Counted from the first letter of the stretch, positions 23,201 to 33,370 are shown. The stretch: 64,000 bases of DNA from Amaranthus tricolor (GCF_026212465.1 NC_080053.1:6881766-6945765), one strand, 5' to 3'. The notes: generated from the letters alone by a model not told the origin. Made by a program: numbers and translations.

Positions 23201-23640
23201 GATCACAAAATCCACAAAAATTTCAGTCGATGAACTAGGTTAACATCAGATAATAATTTTCCTACTACATTACCATTTTAAGAAAAGTAAATGCTCGTGT
23301 GAGAATACATTGATTTACAAAACAAATACCAACTAAGAAATTTCAAAAAATAAATAAACATCCTCAATGCATCAGATGTTACAATAATTTACAGCCAATA
23401 AAATTTCACATATAACTAATCGAAGTTACACAAAATCCAAAAGAATGCAAGAAGAAAGAAAAACTTTATTTTTAAACAAAATAAATGGAAAGAAAATAGT
23501 TCTATAAAACAGAAATTAAATTACCGGCTGTGAGGTGAACGGCTGCGGTCCCTTCTACTACGGCGGCTATGGCGGTGACTCACCGGAGACGGAGAACGTC
23601 GCCGCCTATATGATGGCGAACGCGACACACTTCGAGCCAT
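13950..23640 (-). CDS. ARGLU1: ARGLU1 homologue, arginine/glutamate-rich protein 1 (four coding exons)
   Basis: The spliced CDS is 813 nt (270 aa) from exons 23525-23640, 15687-15902, 14690-14909 and 13950-14210, all minus strand; every junction keeps frame and uses GT-AG. The N-terminal third (residues about 1-95) is an Arg/Ser-rich domain with many RSRSP repeats. The rest is a long charged coiled coil rich in Glu, Arg and Lys, ending in a KSRPR-x-SS tail. This layout and the closing KSRP motif match ARGLU1, known in animals as a nuclear speckle protein that links splicing and Mediator-dependent transcription. A similar nuclear splicing-related role is inferred here. Intron 1 (7.6 kb) contains a decayed gypsy element in antisense. 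The gene itself shows no lesion. Confidence 0.88.
14211..14689 (-). other. ARGLU1 intron 3
   Basis: 479 bp with donor GTGAGT at 14689 and acceptor CAG at 14211 on the minus strand. No separate feature is seen inside. Confidence 0.75.
14690..14909 (-). CDS. ARGLU1: ARGLU1 homologue, coding exon 3
   Basis: 220 nt encoding the central coiled coil ([12 protein letters not shown] and [16 protein letters not shown] motifs). It is preceded by a polypyrimidine tract and CAACCAG acceptor, and followed by a strong GTGAGT donor. It joins exon 2 in phase 2. Confidence 0.88.
14910..15686 (-). other. ARGLU1 intron 2
   Basis: 777 bp, with donor GTAGTT directly after the exon's AAAAAAAAAG and acceptor CCAG. 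No gene or recognisable repeat is seen inside. Confidence 0.75.
15687..15902 (-). CDS. ARGLU1: ARGLU1 homologue, coding exon 2
   Basis: 216 nt encoding most of the RS domain ([17 protein letters not shown] and similar) and the start of the Lys/Glu-rich helix. The acceptor TTATGCAG lies at 15903 and the donor GT at 15686. Both junctions are phase 2. Confidence 0.88.
15903..17064 (-). other. ARGLU1 intron 1, part left of the gypsy insertion
   Basis: Intronic, AT-rich, no coding signal. A stretch near 16405-16450 resembles a repeat often found in plant introns (GTTACTCGGACTC), but I cannot define its ends. Positions 17065-17069 (GTTCT) are the gypsy target duplication. Confidence 0.6.
17070..17734 (+). 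repeat. 5' LTR of the intronic gypsy element
   Basis: Begins TGAACCAAACAC and ends GATTGGTGCA; paired with 22216-22851. A TATATATAGCCC-type promoter motif lies near 17391-17402, and AATAAACC near 17441 may serve for polyadenylation. Confidence 0.85.
17738..17750 (+). promoter_or_regulatory. degenerate tRNA-Met primer binding site
   Basis: TGGAATCAGAGCT, three bases after the 5' LTR. It differs by a few bases from the initiator tRNA-Met complement TGGTATCAGAGCC, in line with an old copy. Confidence 0.6.
18080..18900 (+). pseudogene. gag: gypsy gag remnant
   Basis: Starts at ATG 18080. Pieces of a retrotransposon gag domain are readable across frames: an N-terminal helix, a [14 protein letters not shown] segment near 18400 and a [16 protein letters not shown] segment near 18520. 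A zinc knuckle (CFKCHGYGH) near 18810 is broken by a stop. In-frame stops and at least one frameshift (18356-18358, 18506) disable it. Confidence 0.75.
19150..19470 (+). pseudogene. gypsy aspartic protease remnant
   Basis: The active-site motif LIIDSGSE is readable at about 19189-19212. It is followed by degenerate sequence with several stops and the [10 protein letters not shown] flap-region motif near 19400. Not functional. Confidence 0.7.
19830..21010 (+). pseudogene. gypsy reverse transcriptase/RNase H remnant
   Basis: RT motifs appear in several frames: VPKDGTWRM near 19905, [12 protein letters not shown] near 20032, [12 protein letters not shown] near 20130 and the catalytic YLDD near 20217. 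RNase H is recognisable from [10 protein letters not shown] near 20630 to a stop at 20780-20782, and continues to DALSRR near 20950. Stops and frameshifts interrupt every domain. The longest surviving frame is 20109-20528. Confidence 0.8.
21200..22200 (+). pseudogene. gypsy integrase remnant
   Basis: Readable pieces include a degenerate zinc-binding region near 21280, [10 protein letters not shown] near 21375, VVVDRFSKM near 21430, SDRDSKF near 21560, a [12 protein letters not shown] motif near 21640 and YNRS near 21763. The C-terminal tail ([12 protein letters not shown]) reaches the polypurine tract. Multiple stops are present. Confidence 0.8.
22202..22214 (+). promoter_or_regulatory. gypsy polypurine tract
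   Basis: AAAGAGGGAGGGG ends one base before the 3' LTR of the intronic gypsy element. Confidence 0.7.
22216..22851 (+). repeat. 3' LTR of the intronic gypsy element
   Basis: Aligned with the 5' LTR from its first bases (TG has become TA) to the shared end GATTGGTGCA. Scattered substitutions and indels indicate age. It is followed by the target duplication GTTCT. Confidence 0.85.
22857..23524 (-). other. ARGLU1 intron 1, part right of the gypsy insertion
   Basis: AT-rich intron sequence up to the donor site (GTAATT on the minus strand at 23524). A short duplicated phrase (GAGTAATGGAAATTGTTGATTT-like, near 22880 and 22976) is visible. No gene. Confidence 0.6.
23525..23640 (-). CDS. ARGLU1: ARGLU1 homologue, coding exon 1
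   Basis: 116 nt from ATG (23640-23638) encoding residues 1-38, starting [10 protein letters not shown] and rich in Arg/Ser. It ends in phase 2 at a GTAATT donor and rejoins exon 2 to complete an Arg codon. It is markedly more GC-rich than its surroundings. Confidence 0.85.
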
Positions 23641-24026
23641 TAATTATTAATCTTAATCGACAGATTATAATTAGAAATCAAATTCTACAGAGTTTCAAAG
23701 TTTTCGTCGAAACTTTTGGTGAAGAAATTAATCTGATAGCCTAACTTGAAGTTGTGAGTGTAATAGTTTTACAAAACTGCTAGCTATACTTGTAATCAAC
23801 TTGATTAACCCTGAATTAATTCAAACGAAACATAAAGAGGAATTGTAGACAAAATTTTTGCGTAGATGAACTAAAGAGAAAAGTGGGAACTACTGGTGAA
23901 GGGCTTTAGGGCTGTGAATTGGAAGAATTGGGGGATTTCTGGGGCTTTGTTTACGAGGGTTGAATAGTGTAATTTGGAACTGTCACGACTTGTTATTGTG
24001 AGACAATCTTTAATCGGCCATAGCCC
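23641..24026 (-). promoter_or_regulatory. presumed 5' UTR and proximal promoter of the ARGLU1 homologue
   Basis: The region upstream of the start codon on the minus strand has no competing feature and a higher GC content near 23880-23960. I see no clear TATA box, as is common for constitutively expressed plant genes. Boundaries are inferred. Confidence 0.35.
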
Positions 24027-24130
24027 ATAAAGGGAAATGTAGAATAAGACTACGTATTAAATTGTAATGGGCAGGTCTATAAAGAGAAATGTAGAATAAG
24101 ATTACGTATTAAGTTGTAATGGGCAGGTCC
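24027..24130 (+). repeat. 52-bp tandem duplication
   Basis: Two adjacent copies (24027-24078, 24079-24130) of a 52-bp unit containing AAATGTAGAATAAGA and TAATGGGCAGGTC, differing at a few positions. A third copy begins and breaks off. It lies upstream of the ARGLU1 promoter. Confidence 0.85.
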
Positions 24131-24212
24131 ATAAAGAGACGTTTCTCAAGAGACCGGCTGTGAAATTGTTTATATAAATCTCGATCACTCTAAAATTGTA
24201 CCTAATCACTTT

Positions 24213-24848
24213 GGGTGTTTGGCTAACAGTTAATAACTTTTAGCTGATAGCTGATAGCTGATAGCTGATAGCTGATTGGAGTAACTGATTAGACTAGCTG
24301 ATTTTATAAACTGATTTGACTAGCTGGTTTTATTAGCTAATTATCTAAAAGTATTTGATAAAGTTTAGTTGATAGCTGAGAGGTAATTAGTGTAAAAAGA
24401 CATTTAAGGACATATAATATGATTAATCTATTATTAAGTTTATAGAAGTATTCCATGTTAATAAGCTATATTAATATCTATGATCTATAAAATGTGAGCA
24501 AGCTTTTGACGCTATTCATAATTTGAAAATGAATATTATTCTTGCCAATAAGTTGTCATGTAATGTGCTGCATCACCATGTCATTTGCCATACCATCTCC
24601 CATGCCTTCCCCTCATTTACCTCATTTTGATGCTATTTTCAGAGAATTAGTATTTGAATTTTATATAAAAAAATTGTAAAAGAAATAATAAAAAAAATCG
24701 AGTATCCAGTTTTCGACCCCATGCAAACCGAGTATCCAAAATCCGAATACCCAGTTTAATCCGAGTCGGAGCTGGATTGCATATTTAGGTATTCGATAAA
24801 GCGGATACCCGGATTTTACACTTGAACAACCCTACCAAACACCCCCTT
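24213..24848. mobile_element. MITE-like element with a hAT remnant in its right end
   Basis: GGGTGTTTGG near 24213 and CCAAACACCC ending near 24844 form outer inverted repeats. Just inside the right end, 24690-24834 ends TTGAACAACCCTA and carries GGATACCCGG-like motifs, resembling the right terminus of the hAT element at 439-1278. No target duplication could be confirmed, so this is a degraded composite at best. Confidence 0.35.
24241..24275 (+). repeat. heptamer tandem repeat (TAGCTGA)x5
   Basis: Five perfect copies of TAGCTGA, followed by imperfect GACTAGCTG units to about 24325. Confidence 0.9.
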
Positions 24849-24889
24849 TAATATACTAAACACAAATACTTGTATGCAGCGCCTCATGC

Positions 24890-25215
24890 GTGCGACCAAA
24901 AAAAATTTTATACTTGTCGAATTCAAGCCTTAAAGCAGCCATTTCAAGAGTTAAAAAGTCAAATCTAACACTTAAAACCCCAATTCCAAGCTTAAAAAGC
25001 CAAGCTCAATTTAATTTTTTAACTATCGACTTCAACCCTTAAAACACTCCTTCTACCACTTAAAATGCTAAATCTAACTCTTCAAATTTCTATTCCAACC
25101 CTTAATTTTATATTTTACATACAAACTCCAATTGTAAAATATCCATTTTAAGACTTAGAATGCCTATTTCAAGGTCCAAAATGTCAAAATTCATGCTTTA
25201 AGGCAACTTAAAATT
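24890..25215 (+). repeat. degenerate short-period repeat
   Basis: Repeated phrases such as CTTAAAA and ATTCCAA recur every 20-30 bases with changing spacing. This is low-complexity and noncoding. Its origin is unclear. Confidence 0.4.
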
Positions 25216-25436
25216 ATGGGTTGGACCTATGAGTGGTCGTACGTATGTGGTCGTTTCAAAGGAGATTTGATGTATACTAAATACATACAGGTCAGCCAAT
25301 AGAATTAGTAGCATCATGAGATCGTCTCATTTAGGAATTTGTGTTTTTATAATAAAATACTACGCGCACACAAACAAAATAATTCCCAAAATAAGTTTTT
25401 TTCACCTGTGCCTGAGAAATAGAATGGTATGGTATT

Positions 25437-25578
25437 GTTAGTAACAACGAATGATTACTAAGTTGAGTCATAAACTCATAGTCAACTCAATTTTGTTACT
25501 ATTGTTAGTTGTTAGTAATAGTGGACGATTACTAAACTGACTTTGACTCAATTAAATAATCGGTCATTGTTACTAATA
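25437..25578. repeat. inverted repeat able to form a hairpin (MITE-like)
   Basis: About 34 bases at 25437-25470 (start GTTAGTAACAACGAATGATT) are matched by the reverse complement of 25544-25578 with a few mismatches. Related GTTAGTAATAGTGGACGATTACTAA sequence sits in between (near 25509). A short foldback element is likely. Confidence 0.5.
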
Positions 25579-26009
25579 GCGGGCCATATGCAAATATAAT
25601 GCCCAGCTTCTTCCCTAGGTCAGTTATCCCATATTTATCATAAATTGAAATCGTTATTTCCTCCATTAAACCTTAAAGCTCTCAACTTCTCCTTCTTGTA
25701 ATTTGAAACTTGTAAATCAATTTGGGACAAACTTAAATTGCTTAAAGGTATAATTTTATTTTATATTTTTTTGTTTATTTTCAACATTTTAGGGCAAAAA
25801 CATGTTGGTTTTGTTGGTCGTTGTTCAACATTTTTCTTTACTTACAGTCCATCCCTCATCATCTACATTATCCTCTACAATTACTAGTTAATATTGTGCT
25901 GTTAATTACCTTAGTTGATATGCCTTTGTTTTGCATTTTGTTAAATAAATATTATGTCATACTTTATGAATTTAATTACTTATAAGGATAAGAAAGATTC
26001 AATTATATA

Positions 26010-26157
<148 letters not shown>

Positions 26158-26426
26158 ATAAGCATATATATTATGTATGAAGTCTAACATGCTCTAACTA
26201 ACATGATTTTGTATGAATATAGGGCTATCTTAGTCGTCGTTTACAATCCTTCAAAATTTACAATATCCTTATGGGTTTTTGAAAGAGTATTTGAGTATAT
26301 ATCATCTTCTCCTTTTAGTGAAAGTAGTTCATATCTAAAAATATAAGATTAAATGTCGTGAAATTTACATTGTATTGCCAACACTATTATTGATAATAAC
26401 CCATCGTCATTGCTTTGTAGATCAAG

Positions 26427-26513
26427 ATGGATCCAGCAGCTCCTGAGCGTAGTGACCTTAGCATGCTCAAATTATAAAAGGACCATAGGAGCACATTATT
26501 ATGGGATGTCGAG
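26427..26513 (+). pseudogene. possible fragment of a plant-mobile-domain (MAIN-like) gene
   Basis: ATG 26427 opens MDPAAPERSDLSMLKL, then a stop, then KDHRSTLLWDVE, ending at GAG followed by GT. This resembles the N-terminus of plant mobile domain proteins (MDP..., LQ-HRS--LW). It is interrupted by TAA at 26476-26478 and no further domain is found nearby. Weak. Confidence 0.25.
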
Positions 26514-28189
26514 GTACATATTTCTATATTGCATACACTTCAGTATTATATATAATCACAATACAAACGTTTTTATTATTTGCTAGTTTTGAAACATATA
26601 CACTTTACTGTAGGCATCCTAACTAAAATTCATTGGCGATAAACACCTACCTATATTTTTTTATTACTTATTCACTTACATAAGTAAAGTAAGTTTGAAA
26701 AGAAATCAAACCGCCTCCTTACCACTATGTTGGATGGATATGGACTTAGATTTGGAGCATAATTTTTTTTTATTCAAATTCCATAAGATTTTTTCCCCTA
26801 AAAATCTCCTTTATACACTAGTATTTACCTAAATGTTCTACTTAGTAAAATTGAAGCAAAACTCATCTATTTCTACACCTTCCAAAGATGTACAAATAGC
26901 TACTTATGGCACATAATTTTTCTTCCTTTTTCCTCCTAAATTCACTTCATAAAATCAAGTACTGAATTCCGAATATTTTATAGTTCATGAAATTCAAGAA
27001 GATGGAGCTTACAACACTCTTTATTCAGCTTAAATCATCATCATCTTGGAGCATTGTTGGGTTATTACTTTAGGTACTTAGAGAATCATTATTTTTGGAG
27101 TAGGGTATTTATTTTGGGAGCTTGAAAGTACTAAGATTTGGAGTTTGAAGCTTGGAACTTGAAATATTTATTTTAGAGCAATACTTGGAGGATCTTATTT
27201 TATTTCCTTAATTAGTACTTTATCCTAATCTTTGGTGTTAGGATGGTATAACTTATTATCCTACTCTTTAGAATTTTACATTATATTTACTTTATAATAT
27301 GCAAAGTGTGAAATCTGTTGAGTATGTTTAAGTAAAAAGTTAGTTTAATAAGTAAAAAGTTAGTTTAATGAAATTATAATTAAGATTATAATAAGTATGT
27401 TATACTAAAAGTATTTTTAATATGTTTATTAGTAATTTTGAAACTGTTTATGAAGTTGTGTGAAAAATTATATTATAGTTATATTAAGTATTATTAATGT
27501 TATAAACTAGTGTTAGTATGTTTAAGAGTTATGTGTTACATTAAGAAGTTATTATATTTAAGATTTCTTTTTTATGTTAGAATTTTTGTTAATATATTTA
27601 TGTTTGCCTTTAAGTAAGTTTATAAAGTTATGTGGTATTTTACGAACTTACTTTTTCTAAGTATGGTTATTTAAAAATTATTATCATTATACATCACAAT
27701 AATATTAGAACTTATACTTGAAGTTATATTAAATTTCAATGTTATTTTGTAAATGTTTTTTTTTTTAGTGATTAGGTTAATTATTTAAATTTAGAATTTA
27801 TTTTGATATATTAAATTAAGTTTTTCTTTAGTGAAAAGGGTCCAAAAATAATCAAAGGCCATTTGGCCACTATCATTTAAAAAAAGTTTTATTTTAAATT
27901 ATTACTAGTATTTTTTTATAATAATAAAATAACAAGTTAAAAAGGTATTTTTGAGAAAATTTTATAAGTTAAGTGTTTTCTTAAATATTTGAGATTTGTT
28001 TTATTAAAGTAAATTTTTGTGATATTAAATAACTAGTTTGTACAAAATATTCTTTAGTTATATATTTGACCAAAATTTATATAAAAAGATGTAAAAGTAG
28101 TTTTTTTAGTAAAGTTTCCTTTTTCAAATTATGTGTGAAATTTCAATTTTATAAAAATATTAAAAGAATAAAGTTTTTACTTTTTTTAT
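26514..28189. other. AT-rich intergenic, no gene recognised
   Basis: Very AT-rich with many TTTAAGTA/AGTTTATAA-like phrases. Possibly decayed LTR-retrotransposon sequence. No coding domain is seen on either strand. Confidence 0.4.
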
Positions 28190-28520
28190 AACAAGAATTA
28201 TCGATTTGTGGTTTTACTTGTTTTATAACTACACCTATTGATTTTTGTGAACTTATAAAGTTTTACTTGTTTATAACTAGAAATATTGATTTTGTAAAAG
28301 TATAAGTTCTATTTGTTTTATAATTAGAATATTGATTTTTGTGAACTTAATAAGTTTTACTTGTTTTTCAACTTCAAATATTGATTTTTGGTGAATTTGT
28401 TGAATTTTGAAAATTTATCCATAGAATATAGTTTTACTTGATTCATAATCAGAATATTTGTTTTGTGTAAAAAATAAAAATATTTATTTGTTTTAAAGTT
28501 AGAAATGTAGATTATTGAAA
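28190..28520 (+). repeat. diverged tandem repeat, unit about 55-65 bp
   Basis: Five or six diverged copies of a unit containing GTTTTACTTGTTTTATAA, then AATATTGATTTTTGTGAA. It may belong to a long LTR ending further right. Confidence 0.5.
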
Positions 28521-28779
28521 CTTATTTCAAGAGAAAAATAAAATTTAGTAGCTACTTGTGAAAAATATTAATTTAGAGACTATTAATAGAATATTAAATT
28601 ATTAGTGTAAATTTATTCAACAAATGAACTAGTATAAAAAATAAAGTTATAAATAAAATTTAATGTATAAAACTTTAATAGTGAACTTATAAAGGCATAA
28701 AGGTAGAATCTTATTAAATAAAAGAAGTTACCATCTAAGTGGGTCAAAGTCAAAGTCAACTTATAGTAATAAAAATGTA

Positions 28780-29620
28780 ATGTGCTTGTACAAAATTATT
28801 TGTGTATTGATTGAATAACCATGATAGTAAGGTAACGTTGAACCATGGACCGACATGTAAAATTTCGCCGCTCGTGCTAGCCGGCACGTAAAATGTGGTG
28901 TAAGACAAGGGGTTAGCAACCTATTCTGTAGAAGCTCGAGCATAATTGTATTGGAGGGGTAACGACTCCCACCACAGTTAGATGTAGGGCTGCGGTCCTA
29001 ATCTAGCCAGACTCTTACATATATCAGGTGTCATATTGTTGTGCTTTTTGATCACCGATAAACTTGATTAGTGTTGATGCTATGATGCATGATACAGTTA
29101 TGAGTATTAACCAAATGAACTTACGTAAGTATAAAGATTACCGAATTGTATAATTGGCAGTAACATACTTTTGCTAGGGTAGAGAATGGTATCTTAATGA
29201 CTTAAAAATATGGAATAGTAAAAGAATAAGTTAAAAGTATACAGTGGTGCCAATAAATTATAAGTTCGTACTTTAATTATTATTTTGTAAATGTAGTGTA
29301 CAATTACTGTATTTTGAGCTGGATAGGGAGATATGCTCGGCGTTAACCGCAGAGCTATTCAATCGGCTGTCATCCGTAATATGCATGACAGCATTTTGCA
29401 GAAAATAGTTTCAGGTTCCGATCCAAGACACAACTACAATTTATTTATGCTATCGAAGACTCAGTTGCATTTTGTTATATCATTTGTCATAAATAGTTTT
29501 TGGTTTTTAAAAATTTTTAGCAGATCGGCATTTTGAGACTTCCGCATTATTATTGTAAAAATTACCAATAATATTAATTATATATCGAGATTGCCACTCC
29601 CGCTAAGCATTCAAAATTTA
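28780..29620. other. possible old LTR remnant
   Basis: A GC-richer block (28820-29020 and 29320-29440) in AT-rich surroundings, with compositional style like the 3' half of a large gypsy LTR, preceded by tandem repeats. No reading frame is convincing. I could not find a partner LTR or target duplication. Confidence 0.25.
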
Positions 29621-30600
29621 ATAAAGTACACATGGAAATTTGATATGTAAGGATACATGATCTTTGAAATTTATGTATGTATACATATACTTGGATGAAT
29701 TAAGGTTTTTATTTTATGCCGTAGTTGATGATTCTAAGAAAAGGAGTATAATTGATGGTGTTTTTTATAAAAGATAAATTATTGATTCCAATTATGACGC
29801 ATCGTGAATACCATCTTTATAAACTAAAAAATTACATACCATAAATTTATTATCTTTATAAACTAAATCATTTGGATATATCTTTATAAAATTAATAAGC
29901 AGAAGATTTTTGCTACAAATAAGTCTAAAAAATAACATAGGTTATGCTTTTATTAAAATTTTAGCTAACATAAAAAAAAAAGAGTAGTTTATTATTTTGA
30001 ATATAATTGGACTTTTTAAAGGCTTATTTTTAGAGTATATTATAAATGATCGATTAATTAAAGAGAATTTAAAGTTTTTTAAATTAAAAGAAAAAAATAT
30101 GAATGGTTATTATTGGTTAACAATTGTGTACTCTTCAAATGATATAAAAATCATTTTGAAATAGAAATGGTAGCCTTTATTGTGACTTTATAGAATAGTA
30201 GTAATAAAAAAATGTTAAAAGTACAAAAAAAAAAGAAATGAGAAGGTAAGCGAGATAACTCTTTTAGAATAATTACTTAGTTAAATAACATAATTAGCTG
30301 TTTAGGTATTTTTTTTGTTCTTGAGAATTTGATTATAACTATAAAGCAATGTTAGGAAACGACAAAGAGACAAGATCAATCCAAAATATTTTATACGTAA
30401 TCGGCGAATCAATAAATCAATTATATTTAATTTATAAGATAATATTCCTCATGTCTAAGATCATCTAGAAATTATTTATGTTAATTAAACAAATAACAAT
30501 GTTATATCACCATATCTTAACAATTATTACTTTATTGTAGTATATAGTATATTTATTATTATTATATATCTTTAAAGTTTATAATTATATTTATACCATC
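29621..30600. other. AT-rich sequence, possibly the body of a small Helitron
   Basis: No gene. It runs into the Helitron 3' terminus at 30613-30640. I did not find a matching 5' TC end, so the element's left border is unknown. Confidence 0.3.
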
Positions 30601-30612
30601 ATACTAAGAATT

Positions 30613-30640
30613 TCGTGCATTACACGAGTTTTTCTACTAG
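30613..30640 (+). mobile_element. Helitron 3' terminus
   Basis: A hairpin TCGTG-CATTA-CACGA (30613-30627) is followed nine bases later by CTAG (30637-30640) and then T, the hallmark of plant Helitron 3' ends inserted between A and T. Confidence 0.6.
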
Positions 30641-30833
30641 TTTCTTTATAATCGTAAAAACATCAACTTGAAATGAATGCCAAAGTGGTCCAATAAATTA
30701 GAAAAACGTCAAGGTTTCAATTTTGAACCAAAAGAACATTATAAATTGTTTTTAAAACTTTTTATAATCACTATTTGTTTACCACATTTTTCTTAAATTT
30801 GGAGATAAAATATAAAAATAATTTTTTTTTACC

Positions 30834-31020
30834 CCCTATAAATAGAGTTTTCTACTTGTCCCAAACACACGCTATTCATTTTATCTCTAACAAAAAAAAA
30901 AAAAAAACAATTATACTCACTAAACTCTTTCTACTTTTCCTTCAACCATCAATTGCCAACAACAAGTCTTCATCTTCAAACTCCCACATCAATTCAATTA
31001 TAGAAAATCTAAAATAAATA
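30834..31020 (+). promoter_or_regulatory. promoter/5' leader-like segment without a gene
   Basis: TATAAATAG near 30837 is followed by C/A/T-rich, G-poor sequence with an A15-16 run and many CAA/CTT triplets, as in plant 5' leaders. The frame across it (30775-31017) has no recognisable product. It may be a promoter orphaned by rearrangement. Confidence 0.3.
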
Positions 31021-31418
31021 CAAAAAGCATTCATTATCATTAATTATGGGATTATTTATACTACTCCTGGCTCGAATACTCTACCTTATGCTCTAAAAAT
31101 ATATTGTAGAACTTGTAATTTTATTTTGTCCAAGCAATTTTTATTTTTATTTTATTTGCATAATTCTCTATTATCATCTCTTAATGTTATAATTTACTTA
31201 ATTTGTTGACTTTATTATTTTTAAAAAATCTTTACTTTATTGTGCTTTAATTACTTGTTATATTCATGATATTAAATCAGAGGGACATAGTACTAATATG
31301 CTTTAATATCTCTAACGATTTATAAAATCATATTAATACAACTAAGTTTCAAATACATTATATATCGAAAATTGATTAATTAATAACCTTGTCGTTTACT
31401 CAATTGTTACAATAAGGG

Positions 31419-31694
31419 CACCAACTACAATCCTTGAAGATGATTCAACATGCATCGACCAAGTTAGTAAAGGATATATCAAGGGAGAAAGAACAAAATA
31501 CTTGTCACCAAAATTGTTCTTCACCACATGATTTGTAGAAGGATATAAAGATAAAGGTCTAAAGAATTCAACCATGTGAAAATCCCAGCTAACTAATTTA
31601 CAAAGCTATTCCCGTTAAGGAGATTCAAATCATTGGTGCGCAAGATTAGAATGTGCCGATTTCGAGACATATGTTAATATCAGGGGGAAAAATT
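31419..31694 (+). pseudogene. copia RNase H C-terminal fragment with polypurine tract
   Basis: Translating from 31419 gives the end of a copia RNase H (TILEDDSTCIDQ, then GYIKGERTKYLSPKLFF), then stops and drift. A polypurine tract CAGGGGGAAAAA at 31681-31692 follows. The family differs from the two SIRE-type elements in this window (it looks Tork/Tar-like). Upstream RT and the 5' LTR are absent. Confidence 0.65.
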
Positions 31695-31800
31695 TGTCCC
31701 TTGTACTCTTTTTTCCTTTGCTTAAGTTTTTATCCCATTGGGTTTTTACTAACGAAGGTGTAATAGCCCTATTTTTAAACTTCTTTTTCATCTTAACTTA
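31695..31800 (+). repeat. start of a 3' LTR belonging to the copia fragment
   Basis: Begins TGTCCCTTGTACTC directly after the polypurine tract and contains TTTTTATCCCATTGGGTTTT, a phrase typical of the start of plant copia LTRs. The rest cannot be followed reliably. Confidence 0.5.
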
Positions 31801-31879
31801 AATAGCTTTGAGTATGGATTAGTGCTAGTAACGTATCTAGTTATTTATTCTTAAGTGCCAAACATATCTAAAGATTCAA

Positions 31880-33356
31880 CTTTCTCAAATGATGATAATT
31901 CAAAACATATAAACAAATAAATTAAGTAATCACATTTAGTTGTTTAAGTTAGTCTAAAATCATATTGGATATAAATTGAATAATTTTTATATGTTTAAGT
32001 CCGAAATATTGAAATATGCTTAAATCACTTAAGTTTATTTTATGATTGAATTTATAAGTTTCTTGAAATTAATTTCAATGTCTTAAAAGTGATTACGTTT
32101 ATAATAAGGTTAGTTTTGTAATTATATTTGAAATATTTTAATAGGTCAAGGTTTATTAAAATTATCTTTGAAATATTTTAATAGGTCAAAATATATTGAA
32201 ATTAAGTTTGAATATCTTATTACACGTCTTATCTTAAATGTTTGAATATATTATGTTTGAATTTGAATTTAAAATGTGTGTTTAAGATATTTAATTGATT
32301 AATTGTTAAAGTACAAGGTACACACGTTTTTCTATTTATAGTACACGTTAATGTTTGAATCTTAAATATGTTGTTAGGCTAATTAAATTGTTTCCTATAA
32401 ATAAGATGGTAATTTAAATTGATACCAAAAATAAGAAATGACAATTTCAATTGATGCTAAAAATAGGAAATGACAATTTGAATGGATGCTAAAAATAGGA
32501 ATTAGTTTGAATAAGTATTTACACGTTATTTAATCTGGTTTTGCTTAGTTTTCACTATATTGTATGTGTTTTAACGTGGCAGCATAGCATTGGTTATTAA
32601 AAACAAATTATAGCACACAATGACGAAATTATCTTAGCTGTCAGTACATGTCAGTTTGAAATAAAGTTCAAGGTCTTGAAGACTGGCACAGAATATCCAG
32701 ATCAACAAAATTAACGGATGAAGCTTTCTTGCTCTTCAAGGAGATGTTGAGGCGTAACATTTATAAATACAAGGCTTCATTTCAGAATTAAGGATGCACC
32801 TCTTCTTACAATTTTCTCTCTTTACTTAAGATCTAATATTCTACGTGTTAAAAAGTGTTGTAATTCTTAATTCATCTAGCTCTTACAATTTGTAATAGGC
32901 TTAAGTGTTAAAAAGAGTTAAATTATTTCATACTTTAATACGCCTAACTTAGAATACTTTTCAAAGTGTTCAACTTGTAATCTCAATTGAGAGATTAGGA
33001 TTTGCTTTTATTAAAGGGACTTGTAAGACGTTTCTTCAAGGGGAAGAACGTGGTGAGAGAAGATAGTGAGATCTTCTAGTTTGTCTTAAGTTCTATTAAT
33101 AAAAGGCGTTCAAATCCTACGGGTCGAAAGGGAACCCATAGGCGGGGAGTAGATTATTTAGAACCGAACCTCGTTAACATATCATGTGTTCCGCACATAC
33201 GTTATTGTTTTATTACTCGACCAAAAACTGTCCCAGAAAACAGATTTTGAAAGATCACTCTATCTCTTGAGATATTCTTCTAGACAAAAATTTTAAACGC
33301 CCATACTTCCTATTCATCCCCCCTCTAGAGAGTATTCGACATCGTATCAACTTTCA
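31880..33356 (+). repeat. 5' LTR of a second SIRE-type copia element (left edge approximate)
   Basis: It ends at 33356 just before a tRNA-Met primer site and has a TATA box (32762-32769), a C-rich run near 33319-33323 and a transcript leader, matching the layout of the first Sirevirus LTR. Inside are a 32-bp tandem repeat (32417-32506, two full copies and a partial third) and a roughly 40-bp duplication near 32118-32200. The left end is uncertain. No second LTR is in the window. Confidence 0.55.
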
Positions 33357-33358
33357 AT

Positions 33359-33370
33359 TGATATCAGAGC
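33359..33370 (+). promoter_or_regulatory. primer binding site of the second SIRE-type element
   Basis: TGATATCAGAGC, one mismatch to the initiator tRNA-Met complement, two bases after the LTR. Confidence 0.7.

Noticed and set aside
23535..23744. 69-codon plus-strand frame
   Set aside because: Shadow of ARGLU1 exon 1; the minus strand gives the RS-domain start and a GT donor in frame.
30775..31017. 80-codon frame with poly-Lys run
   Set aside because: The frame crosses a TATA box and a poly-A run. The segment looks like a leader rather than coding sequence.
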